This document shows, piece after piece, positions 52,534-61,140 of a stretch of 64,000 nucleotides of DNA. The translations under genes were made by a program, and so were the position numbers. Position 1 is the stretch's first letter. Each line of letters begins with the position of its first letter. The notes below the pieces were generated by a model. The model made no database searches. It had not been told where the DNA came from and saw nothing but the letters and a program-made list of their open reading frames with translations. Source of the DNA: an uncultured Lachnospiraceae bacterium (GTDB lineage Bacteria; Bacillota; Clostridia; Lachnospirales; Lachnospiraceae); contig CAMWTP010000008.1 of NCBI GenBank assembly GCA_947177165.1, positions 39,133-103,132 of the forward strand, written 5' to 3'.

Positions 52534-54966
52534 ATGAAAGACCGAAAAGACAGGAATATTGACCTGCGTTTTGTGGCCAGAGTGATGTACTGCACCTTTT
52601 TGATTGCCATATTGATTATCACGGTGCTGATATGTCTGAGAGCCCCGGTGCAGCGTCATTTCAAGAATATTGGGAAAAATGATGTGTGGTTTGGCGAGGA
52701 CTGGTATTATACGGATAGATTGGACGATACGGGCAGGCCCGGGAGAGTCATACCGCATAAGCAGCATTACCTGCAGATTCATACAAAAGATGGTTCTGTG
52801 TCAATCACAAAGACACTTGACTTTACACCGACACCGGAAGAGTACCTTTGTTTTCGCGCAAGGGCGCTTGACACCGTCGTCTATGTCAACGGCGAGGTGT
52901 GTTACGAGTACTATTTCCGCGAGGAGTACCGCTCTCACAGCAAACGGATGTATATGCTTCATCAGGTGCCGGCAGACGGGATGAAGGAAGGCGACACCAT
53001 CACCATAGAGTTTGACAATGAGACGGGCGGGGAGAGCTCAACGGTCCAGTTTATGGCAATCGGGGACCGGTATGCGCTTGTGCGTTATATTTTGTCTGAG
53101 GCAAAAAGCAGTCTGGCGATCTGCCTGGCAGCGATTGTGCTCATCATACTGAACCTGATTGCAAGCCACTCCGAGATACTGATTGACAAGCTGCGTGATG
53201 TCCGGCCGCTGAAATGGCTCACGCTTTTTCTGCTGTTGTCTGTGATATATATCGGAACGGACAGCGGTTGTCTGGAAATCTTTGTCGAGAGGATTTCTAT
53301 CATAAGCTGGCTGAAAAACATTTCGATGCTCCTGCTGCCTGTTCCGTTTGTCCTGTTTGTAGAGTATGCTTTTTTTCCGGGACACCCGCGCTATGAGGTG
53401 CTGGCATTCGCGCACTTCCTGGTCGTAGTAGTCAGCGTGGCATCCTTTGTGCTTTTTGCGACGAGTATCTCTGACTTTTACGGATGGGTCCATGTGCTCA
53501 TCGCGATTGATACCGGGGCATGCATTCTGAGTTTTATGCAGGAAAAGATCATACCGTCAGCTGAAGTCGTTCTGGGTTTTCTGGCTGTGCTTACAACGAC
53601 TGTGGCAAGCATGGTATTTTATTGGAATGATGTCATTCATCCGTGCTCGATTGCATACGGCTACGGGCTTCTGGTATTTTGTGTCTGCATGCTGGTCTGG
53701 ATTGTGCGGAGCCGCAACGAGATCAACCGCATGAGGGAGGAGGCCGACCACGCAATCATGGAGCGGGAGAAGATGGCGGCCGAGGAGGCAAGCGAGCAGA
53801 AGAGCCGTTTTCTGTCACATATGTCCCATGAGATACGCACACCGCTCAACGCGATCCTAGGCTTGAATGAACTGATCATGCACGAGACGGACAAGAGCAG
53901 TATCAGGAAGTACTCCGCCGATATCCAGAGTGCGGGACGGACGCTTCTTGCGCTGATCAACGATATCCTTGATTTCTCGAAGATTGAGACGGGGAAAATG
54001 GATATCATTGCATCGGATTACTCGCTTTCCTCGCTGCTCAACGATGTCGTGGTGATGACGCAGGAGCGGATTGACAACGAGGGACTGGAACTGCGGCTTG
54101 ACATTGACGGCGAGATCCCGGATCTGCTCTATGGCGATGAAGTGCGGATCAAGCAGATCATGCTGAATCTGATGACCAATGCCGTAAAATATACCGAGAA
54201 AGGATGGGTGGAGCTCTGTGTCAGAAAGCAGAATGTCTCTGAGTGTCTCGACGAGGAGAATATGCTGCTCGAGATCAGAGTGTCAGACAGCGGTGTGGGG
54301 ATCAAAAAAGAAGATCTGGCGAAGCTCTTTGTCGAGTTTGAGCGGCTCGACCGGCTCAAAAACAGGAGTGTCGAAGGCACCGGACTGGGGCTTAGCATCA
54401 CGTCGCGCCTGGTGGGGCTGATGGGCGGCAGGATCAGTGTGGAGAGTGAGTACGGAAAGGGCTCCTGCTTCCGCGTGCTGATTCCGCAGAAAATTGTCTC
54501 GAGTGCACCGATTGGCAACTACAAAAATCGATTTGAGCTTCTCAGCAGCGAAAAGAGCGGGAAAATGGAGGAAAGTCTGGATACGATGCGTTTTCCCGGC
54601 AGGAAGGTTTTCGTGGTGGATGACAACGAGATGAATCTGGAAGTGATCGCCTCGATTCTGGAGATGCTGGATATAGAGGTAAGCCGCGCAAACGGAGGAC
54701 AGGCTGCGATCAATCATCTGGACGTGGAAGTGTACGATCTGATTCTGACAGATGATATGATGCCCGGGATCAGCGGCACGGAGCTGATGCAGTACCTCCA
54801 TGAACATGGGGAAAGCGCAAGTCACAGCACACCGATTGTCGTTCTGACAGCGAACGCTATCGCAGGAGCCCGGGAGGATTACATCAGGAAGGGCTTCGAC
54901 GATTTCATGACGAAACCGATCGACGTGGACGTTTTGCAGAAAATACTAATGAAGTACTTAAAATAG
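52534..54966 (+). CDS. 7TM hybrid sensor histidine kinase
   Basis: 810 residues. TM1 at ~20-34, an external sensor (~35-185), then seven hydrophobic segments (~188-395), a 7TMR-like arrangement. After a coiled coil comes HisKA with the phospho-acceptor His in LSHMSHEIRTPLNAI (about 431). The HATPase part shows NLMTNAVKYTEKG (N box) and GTGLGLSI (G box). A C-terminal receiver (~690-808) has TDDMMPG (Asp ~738) and MTKPID. The signal sensed is unknown. It pairs with the response regulator at 51719; the internal receiver suggests a phosphorelay. Confidence 0.93.
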   Translation: MKDRKDRNIDLRFVARVMYCTFLIAILIITVLICLRAPVQRHFKNIGKNDVWFGEDWYYTDRLDDTGRPGRVIPHKQHYLQIHTKDGSVSITKTLDFTPTPEEYLCFRARALDTVVYVNGEVCYEYYFREEYRSHSKRMYMLHQVPADGMKEGDTITIEFDNETGGESSTVQFMAIGDRYALVRYILSEAKSSLAICLAAIVLIILNLIASHSEILIDKLRDVRPLKWLTLFLLLSVIYIGTDSGCLEIFVERISIISWLKNISMLLLPVPFVLFVEYAFFPGHPRYEVLAFAHFLVVVVSVASFVLFATSISDFYGWVHVLIAIDTGACILSFMQEKIIPSAEVVLGFLAVLTTTVASMVFYWNDVIHPCSIAYGYGLLVFCVCMLVWIVRSRNEINRMREEADHAIMEREKMAAEEASEQKSRFLSHMSHEIRTPLNAILGLNELIMHETDKSSIRKYSADIQSAGRTLLALINDILDFSKIETGKMDIIASDYSLSSLLNDVVVMTQERIDNEGLELRLDIDGEIPDLLYGDEVRIKQIMLNLMTNAVKYTEKGWVELCVRKQNVSECLDEENMLLEIRVSDSGVGIKKEDLAKLFVEFERLDRLKNRSVEGTGLGLSITSRLVGLMGGRISVESEYGKGSCFRVLIPQKIVSSAPIGNYKNRFELLSSEKSGKMEESLDTMRFPGRKVFVVDDNEMNLEVIASILEMLDIEVSRANGGQAAINHLDVEVYDLILTDDMMPGISGTELMQYLHEHGESASHSTPIVVLTANAIAGAREDYIRKGFDDFMTKPIDVDVLQKILMKYLK

Positions 54967-55182
54967 GTGTTTTTTTCGTGAAAAAGACGGTTTTTTGATA
55001 ATTCCTTAATTTTTCTTAAAAAAACATTGACTTTTCGTGCAAAAAAACGGACAATAATACATAGTAAATTTTAAGCAATAATTACATGATATATAAGAGA
55101 GTATCGCTTTGCGGTGTCTTTCGTTTGCAAAAATGTGCGTATTTCATTTATGCAGTTCAGGATGGTAACGGAGGGATTCGGT

Positions 55183-55437
55183 GTGTTAAAAAGAGAAGTT
55201 ATGGTAAAGGAAATCGAGAAAAAGTACGATCATCCACTGGCGGAGATTGTGCAGATCGCAAGTCAGTACAAGAGCGAGATTCTGTTGGAGTACGACAAAT
55301 ACAGAATCAATGCCAAGAGCATCATGGGGATTATCGCATTTAATCCTTCCGAGGGAATGAAGGTGACGATTGCCGCCGACGGAAAGGATGAGGGCGAGGC
55401 CGTCGAGGCGCTAGAGAAATTCTTTATATGTCAGTAG
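55183..55437 (+). CDS. HPr-like protein with Tyr15 and Ser46 (Crh-like)
   Basis: 84 residues from GTG 55183, which follows GGAGGG by 7 bases. With that start, Ser46 (NAKSIMGI) aligns with the HPr-kinase site, while position 15, the PTS phosphorylation His, is Tyr, and position 17 is His (YDHP). This looks like Crh, a HPr paralogue that cannot pass phosphate in the PTS but, once Ser46 is phosphorylated by HprK, works as CcpA co-factor (known for Bacillus Crh, which has Gln15). Start ATG 55201 is an alternative that would drop the first 6 residues. Terminator follows at once. Confidence 0.8.
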   Translation: MLKREVMVKEIEKKYDHPLAEIVQIASQYKSEILLEYDKYRINAKSIMGIIAFNPSEGMKVTIAADGKDEGEAVEALEKFFICQ

Positions 55438-55448
55438 GAACCGGAAGA

Positions 55449-55480
55449 CACAGACTTTACTTTAGAGTCTGTGCTTTTTT
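55449..55480 (+). terminator. Intrinsic terminator after the HPr-like gene
   Basis: CACAGACT (55449-55456), loop, AGTCTGTG (55466-55473), then CTTTTTTCTT. A typical Rho-independent signal. Confidence 0.9.
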
Positions 55481-55519
55481 CTTAATTTGCGACAAAAAAT
55501 ATACAATTTGCGAAATTTG

Positions 55520-55528
55520 TGCTATACT
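55520..55528 (+). promoter_or_regulatory. Extended -10 promoter for the GNAT gene
   Basis: TGCTATACT at about 55520-55528 gives a TG-N-TATACT extended -10, 42 bases before the start. A clear -35 is not seen. Confidence 0.5.
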
Positions 55529-55569
55529 ATTGGAAAAGACTCTGAAAAAGTAAGAAGGTGACTGGGAAT

Positions 55570-56082
55570 ATGGAGTCCAGGCAGAGACAGGAGAGAAATA
55601 TCATCAAGCCAATCAGAATCTCCATAAGGCCGGCATACCGCGATGAATGGGATGATGCCATGGCGCTTGCGTGGCGCACTTTCATGCAGTTTGAGGCACA
55701 TGATTTTACGCCGGAGGGTGTCGAGAGTTTTCAGGATTTCATCACGGATACCGTGCTGCACAGGATGTTCGTGCTGGGTTCGTATCAGCTGTTTGGCGCA
55801 TATGACAACAACAAGATGATAGGGATGATCAGTCTCAGGAGTGAGACGCACATATCGCTCCTTTTTGTGGATGGGAAATATCACAGAATGGGAATCGGCA
55901 GGGCATTGATCGAGTATGTGTGCGGGTATGTCCTGAAAGAGGAAGGGCACAGCAGTATTACAGTCAATGCGGCTCCCTATGCGACAGGGTTTTATCACCG
56001 CATGGGTTTTGTGGACACAAATATAGAGCAGGCATGTGACGGAATCCGCTACACGCCGATGAAATGCAGTATTATGATATAA
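55570..56082 (+). CDS. GNAT-family N-acetyltransferase
   Basis: About 170 residues. The acetyl-CoA site motif A is ISLLFVDGKYHRMGIGRALI (R-x-x-G-I-G-R), preceded by MIGMISLRS (strand 4). The C-terminal YHRMGFVDT is motif B. The acceptor is unknown. ATG 55570 lies 11 bases after AAGAAGG; GTG 55558 is an alternative that overlaps that site. The following HD gene starts 28 bases later. Confidence 0.85.
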   Translation: MESRQRQERNIIKPIRISIRPAYRDEWDDAMALAWRTFMQFEAHDFTPEGVESFQDFITDTVLHRMFVLGSYQLFGAYDNNKMIGMISLRSETHISLLFVDGKYHRMGIGRALIEYVCGYVLKEEGHSSITVNAAPYATGFYHRMGFVDTNIEQACDGIRYTPMKCSIMI

Positions 56083-56110
56083 GAATATAACGATAAAAGA
56101 GGGTGGGAAA

Positions 56111-57364
56111 ATGGCAGTAGAATATATCACAAGCAGAAATATGGCAGAGCTGATCTATGAGACAGTGAGACTAATGAACAAATCTATGGCACACCACGGA
56201 ATGCGTGTGAGCTACATCATGTCAAAGATGCTGGAGACACAGGGAACATACGAGAAATATGAGATCGCGGATTACATGGTGCTGGCGCTGCTCCATGATA
56301 TCGGGGCGAACAAGACGGATGACGTGCGCAAATCGCTGACTTTTGAGGCGAAAAATTCAATGCCGCACTCCGTATACGGATATCTTTTCCTGCGGTATCT
56401 CTCTCCGCTGGAGGAACAGTCCAAGATGGTACTCTATCATCATATGGATTACAACAAGACGAAGGATATGGATTACCGATACCGGTTTGAGCTGGAAGTA
56501 CTGAAAGTGGCGGAGATCATGGACATCTGGCAGAGATCTCTCGGGGCAAAGTTTGACTACAGGCTGATTGACAAGTATGCAGGCACAAAATATGATCCCA
56601 AAGTATGTCAGCTGCTTGCAAAGACCGTGAAAGAACATGATATATTCACAAAAATAAGGGACAATACCTACAAGGAGGAGTATAGCGAGAGTCTCGAGTA
56701 CATCCTGCTGTCGGATATCGAGAAAGAAAAGTATTTAAAGATGCTCATGTACTGTACAGGTCTGAAAGAGGAACAGATGGTATCTGAGACGGTGGCGACG
56801 ATCTATGTCTGCCGTGAGCTGGGCAGAAAATTAAAACTGAGCGAGCTCGACAAGAGCGAAGTGTACTATGCGGCGATGCTTCATGATATCGGGATGCTGG
56901 CGATTCCCAGAGAACTGCTGGATGCGCCGAGAGCGCTCACTGAGGAGGAGAAGAATCTTGTCAAGACCCATGTGGACATCATGGAAAAGACACTGGATAA
57001 GAAGCTCTCCAAGGAGATCATACGGATTGCGGCAGGACATCACGAGCGCTTTGACGGAAGCGGGTATCCCCGCGGTCTGAAAGCGAGTGTGATGGGAGAG
57101 AAGGAGGCGATCCTGCAGATTTCAGAGCAGGTAGTCAACGCGATGGAGGCAAAGCCCTACAGGGAGGCGTACACCAAGGAGGAGATTGTCGATGACCTCA
57201 ATAACGGCATCATCTCCGGCAAGTATGAGGGAATTGTGGCAGATACTTTCCTGAAATATTATGACGAGATCATGGACAAGGCAAAACAGAAGGCAGAGAT
57301 GGCGCTGGTGACACACCAGAAGCTGCAGCGCAATTACAATCAGGTCTATTCGAGTCTGAGTTAA
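56111..57364 (+). CDS. Double-HD protein, HD-GYP type
   Basis: 417 residues with two HD-type domains. The first (~20-190) has HHGMRVSYI, LLHDIGANK and HHMDYN. The second (~235-400) is HD-GYP with LHDIGMLAIP, KTHVDIMEKTL and HHERFDGSGYP, all key residues present, in contrast to the protein at 8952. It probably hydrolyses cyclic di-GMP (or a related signal) and may link to motility and pili. It has no membrane segment, so cytoplasmic. A GTGGGAAA site precedes ATG 56111. Confidence 0.85.
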   Translation: MAVEYITSRNMAELIYETVRLMNKSMAHHGMRVSYIMSKMLETQGTYEKYEIADYMVLALLHDIGANKTDDVRKSLTFEAKNSMPHSVYGYLFLRYLSPLEEQSKMVLYHHMDYNKTKDMDYRYRFELEVLKVAEIMDIWQRSLGAKFDYRLIDKYAGTKYDPKVCQLLAKTVKEHDIFTKIRDNTYKEEYSESLEYILLSDIEKEKYLKMLMYCTGLKEEQMVSETVATIYVCRELGRKLKLSELDKSEVYYAAMLHDIGMLAIPRELLDAPRALTEEEKNLVKTHVDIMEKTLDKKLSKEIIRIAAGHHERFDGSGYPRGLKASVMGEKEAILQISEQVVNAMEAKPYREAYTKEEIVDDLNNGIISGKYEGIVADTFLKYYDEIMDKAKQKAEMALVTHQKLQRNYNQVYSSLS

Positions 57365-57492
57365 GGATCAGCAGAAGTGCCGTGAAAAAGATTTAATACT
57401 TTATTTGTTGAAATACCGTATAAAGCAAACTATAATACTCTTTATGGTGTTTTATAACAATAGGAAAGTCAAAACGAGAGGAGAATTATAGA

Positions 57493-58272
57493 ATGTTTAA
57501 GCTTGACAGTCCGCTGATGAATTTTCTAAACAAAGTTGCAGATATCATGATACTGAATCTGCTGTTTCTTGTGTTCAGTATTCCAGTCTTTACGATCGGG
57601 GCTGCTTTTTCGGCAGCATATTATATGGGCTTTAAGATGGTAAAAAACGAGGAGACGTATATTGTAAGAGGCTTTTGGAAAGCGTTTAAGGAGAATTTTA
57701 AACAGGGAACTGCGATCTGGCTGATTCTCCTCGTCGTGTTCGGGGTTCTGGTGGCGGACTACAGAATCATTGCGTATTCCGGGATTGAGTTTGCACAGTG
57801 GATTCGGATTGCCATGACGACGGTTACAGTGGTGGTGCTCATGGGAGTGGTATTCATGTTTCCGCTGCAGGCGCGCTTTATCAACCCTGTCAAAAATACG
57901 ATAAAAAATGCTTTTTTGATGGCGCTCTCGCACCTTCCGACGGCGTTTTTGCTGGTTGTGGTCTATGCAGTGCCGCTTGTTTTCCTCTATTTTGTGCCGC
58001 AGATTCTTCCGGTGATCATCGTTATGGGTTTTGGCCTCGTGATCTATATCAAGTCGTTTCTGCTGCTGCGGGTTTTTAAAAAGTATGAGGACGCGCTTGC
58101 TGACAGAAGTCAGGGGGCATCAGGGGAGACGGATTCCGGGGCCGACAGCGGACTCTTTTCTGAGAGCGACCGCATCGAGCGCGAGAACAAGATGGTGAAA
58201 GTATTTCGCAACGGAAAATTCGTGGAAGTGCCCGAAAGCAGTCTTAAAAATGATACAAATGATCAGAAATAA
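57493..58272 (+). CDS. DUF624/YesL-family membrane protein
   Basis: 259 residues, about five membrane segments. The N-terminal SPLMNFLNKVADIMILNLLF followed by SIPVFTIGAAFSAAYYMG is the YesL/DUF624 signature. In Bacteroides-like and Bacillus settings such genes stand next to carbohydrate ABC transporters; here an MsmK-type ATPase follows. The C-terminal ~50 residues are acidic, cytoplasmic. Function unknown. ATG follows AGAGGAG. Confidence 0.85.
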   Translation: MFKLDSPLMNFLNKVADIMILNLLFLVFSIPVFTIGAAFSAAYYMGFKMVKNEETYIVRGFWKAFKENFKQGTAIWLILLVVFGVLVADYRIIAYSGIEFAQWIRIAMTTVTVVVLMGVVFMFPLQARFINPVKNTIKNAFLMALSHLPTAFLLVVVYAVPLVFLYFVPQILPVIIVMGFGLVIYIKSFLLLRVFKKYEDALADRSQGASGETDSGADSGLFSESDRIERENKMVKVFRNGKFVEVPESSLKNDTNDQK

Positions 58273-58462
58273 TCCTTTGGACTAGTAAAACTGTACAGAA
58301 TAAATAAAGTTAGTTGGACAAAATGCTTACATGAAATAACAAATTAAGGTTGATTTGGTGACTTGTAAGCAATTGTTACATAAGTATTAAAAAATATTTG
58401 TGGATTTATGGTATAGCAATTTGGATGAATTTATTTTATACTTATAACATGAAAAACAACTT

Positions 58463-58498
58463 GTTGAAAGAAAGTCCGCAGTACATACTACTTTCAAC
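58463..58498 (+). promoter_or_regulatory. Leader palindrome before the msmK-like gene
   Basis: GTTGAAAG (58463-58470) and CTTTCAAC (58491-58498) form an inverted repeat with a 20-base loop, 38 bases before the start. The 263-base gap (58273-58535) is otherwise A/T rich. It may be an operator or a stabilising leader of a highly expressed mRNA. Confidence 0.45.
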
Positions 58499-58535
58499 GA
58501 AACAAAATAATCAATAATTCGGGAGGCATTTCAAA

Positions 58536-59648
58536 ATGGCAAGTTTATCTTTAAAAAATGTTTGTAAAGTATACCCAAATGGATTCGAGGCAGTTAAGAA
58601 TTTCAATCTTGAGATTGCTGACAAAGAGTTCATCATCTTCGTAGGCCCTTCAGGTTGCGGTAAATCAACTACACTCCGTATGATTGCAGGTCTTGAAGAT
58701 ATTTCTTCCGGCGAATTGAAGATTGGCGACAGAGTAGTAAACGACGTTGAGCCAAAGGACAGAGACATCGCGATGGTATTCCAGAACTACGCTCTGTATC
58801 CTCATATGTCAGTGTATGACAATATGGCATTTGGTCTTAAATTAAGAAAAGTTCCTAAGAATGAAATCGATAAAATGGTTAAGGAAGCAGCTAAGATTCT
58901 CGACCTGACAGCACTCCTCGACAGAAAGCCGAAGGCGTTGTCCGGTGGTCAGAGACAGCGTGTTGCCATGGGACGTGCGATTGTGCGTAATCCTAAGGTA
59001 TTCCTCATGGATGAGCCTCTCTCCAACCTGGATGCAAAGCTCCGTGTACAGATGCGTATCGAGATTGCAAAGCTTCATCAGAGACTCGGCACAACGATCA
59101 TCTACGTTACACATGACCAGACAGAGGCTATGACACTTGGTACACGTATCGTAGTTATGAAGGATGGTATCGTTCAGCAGGTAGATACACCGCAGAACTT
59201 ATACGAGAAACCGCAGAACCTGTTTGTTGCAGGATTCATGGGCTCTCCGCAGATGAACTTCATCGACGCTACAGTAGAAGTAAAGGGCGACACAGCAAAC
59301 CTGAAGGTTGCAGGACTTTCTATTCCTCTTCCTCCCGCTAAGTCAAAGAAGCTCGTTGATGGCGGTTACGGCGGAAAGACAGTTACATTTGGTATCAGAC
59401 CAGAGGATATCTATGATTCACAGATGATGGTAGAGGCAAAGTCTGAGAGCACATTTGAGACAACAATCCGTGTATATGAGTTGCTCGGTGCAGAAGTATT
59501 CTTATATGCTGACCTGGCAGAGTTCCCGATCACAGCAAGAGTTGATCCCAGAACAACTGCAAGACCTGGCGATAAGGTTAAGTTTGCAATCGATATCGAG
59601 AAGATTCATGTATTTGACAAAGAGACAGAGAAGATCATCACCAACTAG
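58536..59648 (+). CDS. msmK: Multi-sugar ABC transporter ATP-binding protein (MsmK/UgpC)
   Basis: 370 residues. Walker A GPSGCGKSTTLRMIAGL, signature LSGGQRQRVAMGRAIV, Walker B VFLMDEP, H-loop VTHDQTEA, plus the C-terminal TOBE/OB domain (FGIRPEDIYD) typical of MalK-type proteins. Such an ATPase energises several sugar importers. No permease or binding protein is adjacent, so it is probably the shared ATPase of the genome. Codons look highly biased (many GTT, ATC, AAG and CGT), unlike its neighbours, consistent with strong expression. Confidence 0.95.
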   Translation: MASLSLKNVCKVYPNGFEAVKNFNLEIADKEFIIFVGPSGCGKSTTLRMIAGLEDISSGELKIGDRVVNDVEPKDRDIAMVFQNYALYPHMSVYDNMAFGLKLRKVPKNEIDKMVKEAAKILDLTALLDRKPKALSGGQRQRVAMGRAIVRNPKVFLMDEPLSNLDAKLRVQMRIEIAKLHQRLGTTIIYVTHDQTEAMTLGTRIVVMKDGIVQQVDTPQNLYEKPQNLFVAGFMGSPQMNFIDATVEVKGDTANLKVAGLSIPLPPAKSKKLVDGGYGGKTVTFGIRPEDIYDSQMMVEAKSESTFETTIRVYELLGAEVFLYADLAEFPITARVDPRTTARPGDKVKFAIDIEKIHVFDKETEKIITN

Positions 59649-59674
59649 TTATCTGTGATAGAATTGATTATAAT

Positions 59675-59795
59675 CGGGCAGTGGGAGATCTTTCTCACAC
59701 TGCCCGTCGCACGGAGTTCATGCAGTGAAGCTGCTGATTTCCTTATGGAATCCTGCGCATATAAACCCGGGTGAAACCTTTCACCCGGGTTTTTT
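59675..59795 (+). terminator. Two hairpins after the msmK-like gene
   Basis: CGGGCAGTG (59675-59683) pairs with CACTGCCCG (59698-59706), without a U-tract. The main terminator is AACCCGGGTGAAA (59764-59776), loop CC, TTTCACCCGGGTT (59779-59791), then TTTTT. Confidence 0.92.
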
Positions 59796-59834
59796 ACCAC
59801 AAATATATTTGAACGAGATAGGAGGATGTTAACA

Positions 59835-60920
59835 GTGATTTCAAACCAGGTAATTCAGACAAGCATTGATGAGTTAAAGTCCATCACAAAGATTGATTTG
59901 TGTGTGATAGATATGGAAGGAATTACAGTGGCAACAACTTTTGACAACAGAAATATATCACAGGAACTGGTGAAAAATTTTGTCAGTTCACCGGCCGACA
60001 GCCAGATCGTGGGCGGATATCATATGCTGAAAGTTCTCGAGGATGGCGATGTGCTCTATGTGTTGATTGCAAAGGGTACAGGTGCGGATGCTTACATGAT
60101 TGGAAAGGTGGCAGTGAGTCAGATACAGAATCTGGTGATTGCCTATAAGGAGCACTTTGACAAGAACAATTTCTTCCAGAACCTTCTTCTGGACAATTTG
60201 CTGCTTGTCGATATCTATAACCGTGCCAAGAAGCTTCACATTGCATCTGAAATACCTCGTGTCGTATATCTGATTGAGGCTCAAAATGATAAGGATAACA
60301 TTTCTATGGAGATGTTAAAGAATATCTTTGAAGGACAGACAGGATGTTATCTGACTGCTGTGGAGCAGAAAAACATTATCCTGATCAAGGAGGTCAGCTC
60401 ACTGGATGCGTATGAGGAGGTAGAGCAGACTGCGCAGGTGATCGTGGATATGCTCAATACGGAAGCGATGCTGATCACCAAAGTATCCTACGGAACGATA
60501 GTTCCCGAACTCAAGGAAGTGTCCAAATCCTACAAAGAGGCAAAGATGGCGCGTGATGTGGGAATGATATTCTACATGGAAAAGTCAATCAGTGCCTACA
60601 ATACGCTTGGAATTGGGCGATTGATCTATCAGCTTCCGATCAACCTGTGCCGCATTTTCATGAAGGAGATCTTCGGGGACAATATTCCCGATGATTTGGA
60701 CGATGAGATATTGACGACCGTGCAGAAGTTCTTTGACAACAATCTCAACGTCTCCGAGACATCAAGGCAGCTCTATGTGCATCGGAACACGCTTGTCTAC
60801 AGGATTGAGAAGCTGCACCAGTCCACCGGGCTTGACATCCGGAAATTCGATGATGCACTGACCTTTAAGATCGCGCTGATGGTTGTAAATTATATGAAAT
60901 ATATTGATTCACTGGAATAA
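59835..60920 (+). CDS. CdaR/PucR-type transcriptional regulator
   Basis: About 361 residues. The N-terminal region resembles a sugar-diacid recognition domain (ISNQVIQTSIDELKSITK, DLCVIDMEGITVATTF). The C-terminus has a PucR/CdaR-type HTH (NLNVSETSRQLYVHRNTLVY). It probably controls use of a carbohydrate or acid, perhaps with the sugar ATPase upstream (inference). GTG 59835 is chosen: GGAGG ends 9 bases upstream; the ATG at 59826 touches that site directly. It is monocistronic, between two terminators. Confidence 0.82.
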   Translation: MISNQVIQTSIDELKSITKIDLCVIDMEGITVATTFDNRNISQELVKNFVSSPADSQIVGGYHMLKVLEDGDVLYVLIAKGTGADAYMIGKVAVSQIQNLVIAYKEHFDKNNFFQNLLLDNLLLVDIYNRAKKLHIASEIPRVVYLIEAQNDKDNISMEMLKNIFEGQTGCYLTAVEQKNIILIKEVSSLDAYEEVEQTAQVIVDMLNTEAMLITKVSYGTIVPELKEVSKSYKEAKMARDVGMIFYMEKSISAYNTLGIGRLIYQLPINLCRIFMKEIFGDNIPDDLDDEILTTVQKFFDNNLNVSETSRQLYVHRNTLVYRIEKLHQSTGLDIRKFDDALTFKIALMVVNYMKYIDSLE

Positions 60921-60941
60921 AGGGAAATTATTTTGCCGATA

Positions 60942-60980
60942 AAGGGGCAGAGTTGGTTTTGGACAACTCTGTCCCTTGTT
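60942..60980 (+). terminator. Terminator after the CdaR-like gene
   Basis: AAGGGGCAGAGTTG (60942-60955) pairs with CAACTCTGTCCCTT (60964-60977) with one G-T pair, then GTTTGT. The remaining gap to 61141 holds an AAATAACT/AGTTATTT inverted repeat near 61020-61065. Confidence 0.8.
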
Positions 60981-61140
60981 TGTATGATTAAAATGATATA
61001 AATTTATTATAAATTATTTAGAAATAACTTGTGAAGTGCTTTGTAGTTTCATGAGTTATTTTTGAATGTTTTGACAAGCAGATTATGGAACTGTGAGGAA
61101 GGATTATTCATGCTTCTAAGAGAGGAACAAAAGTAGAGAA

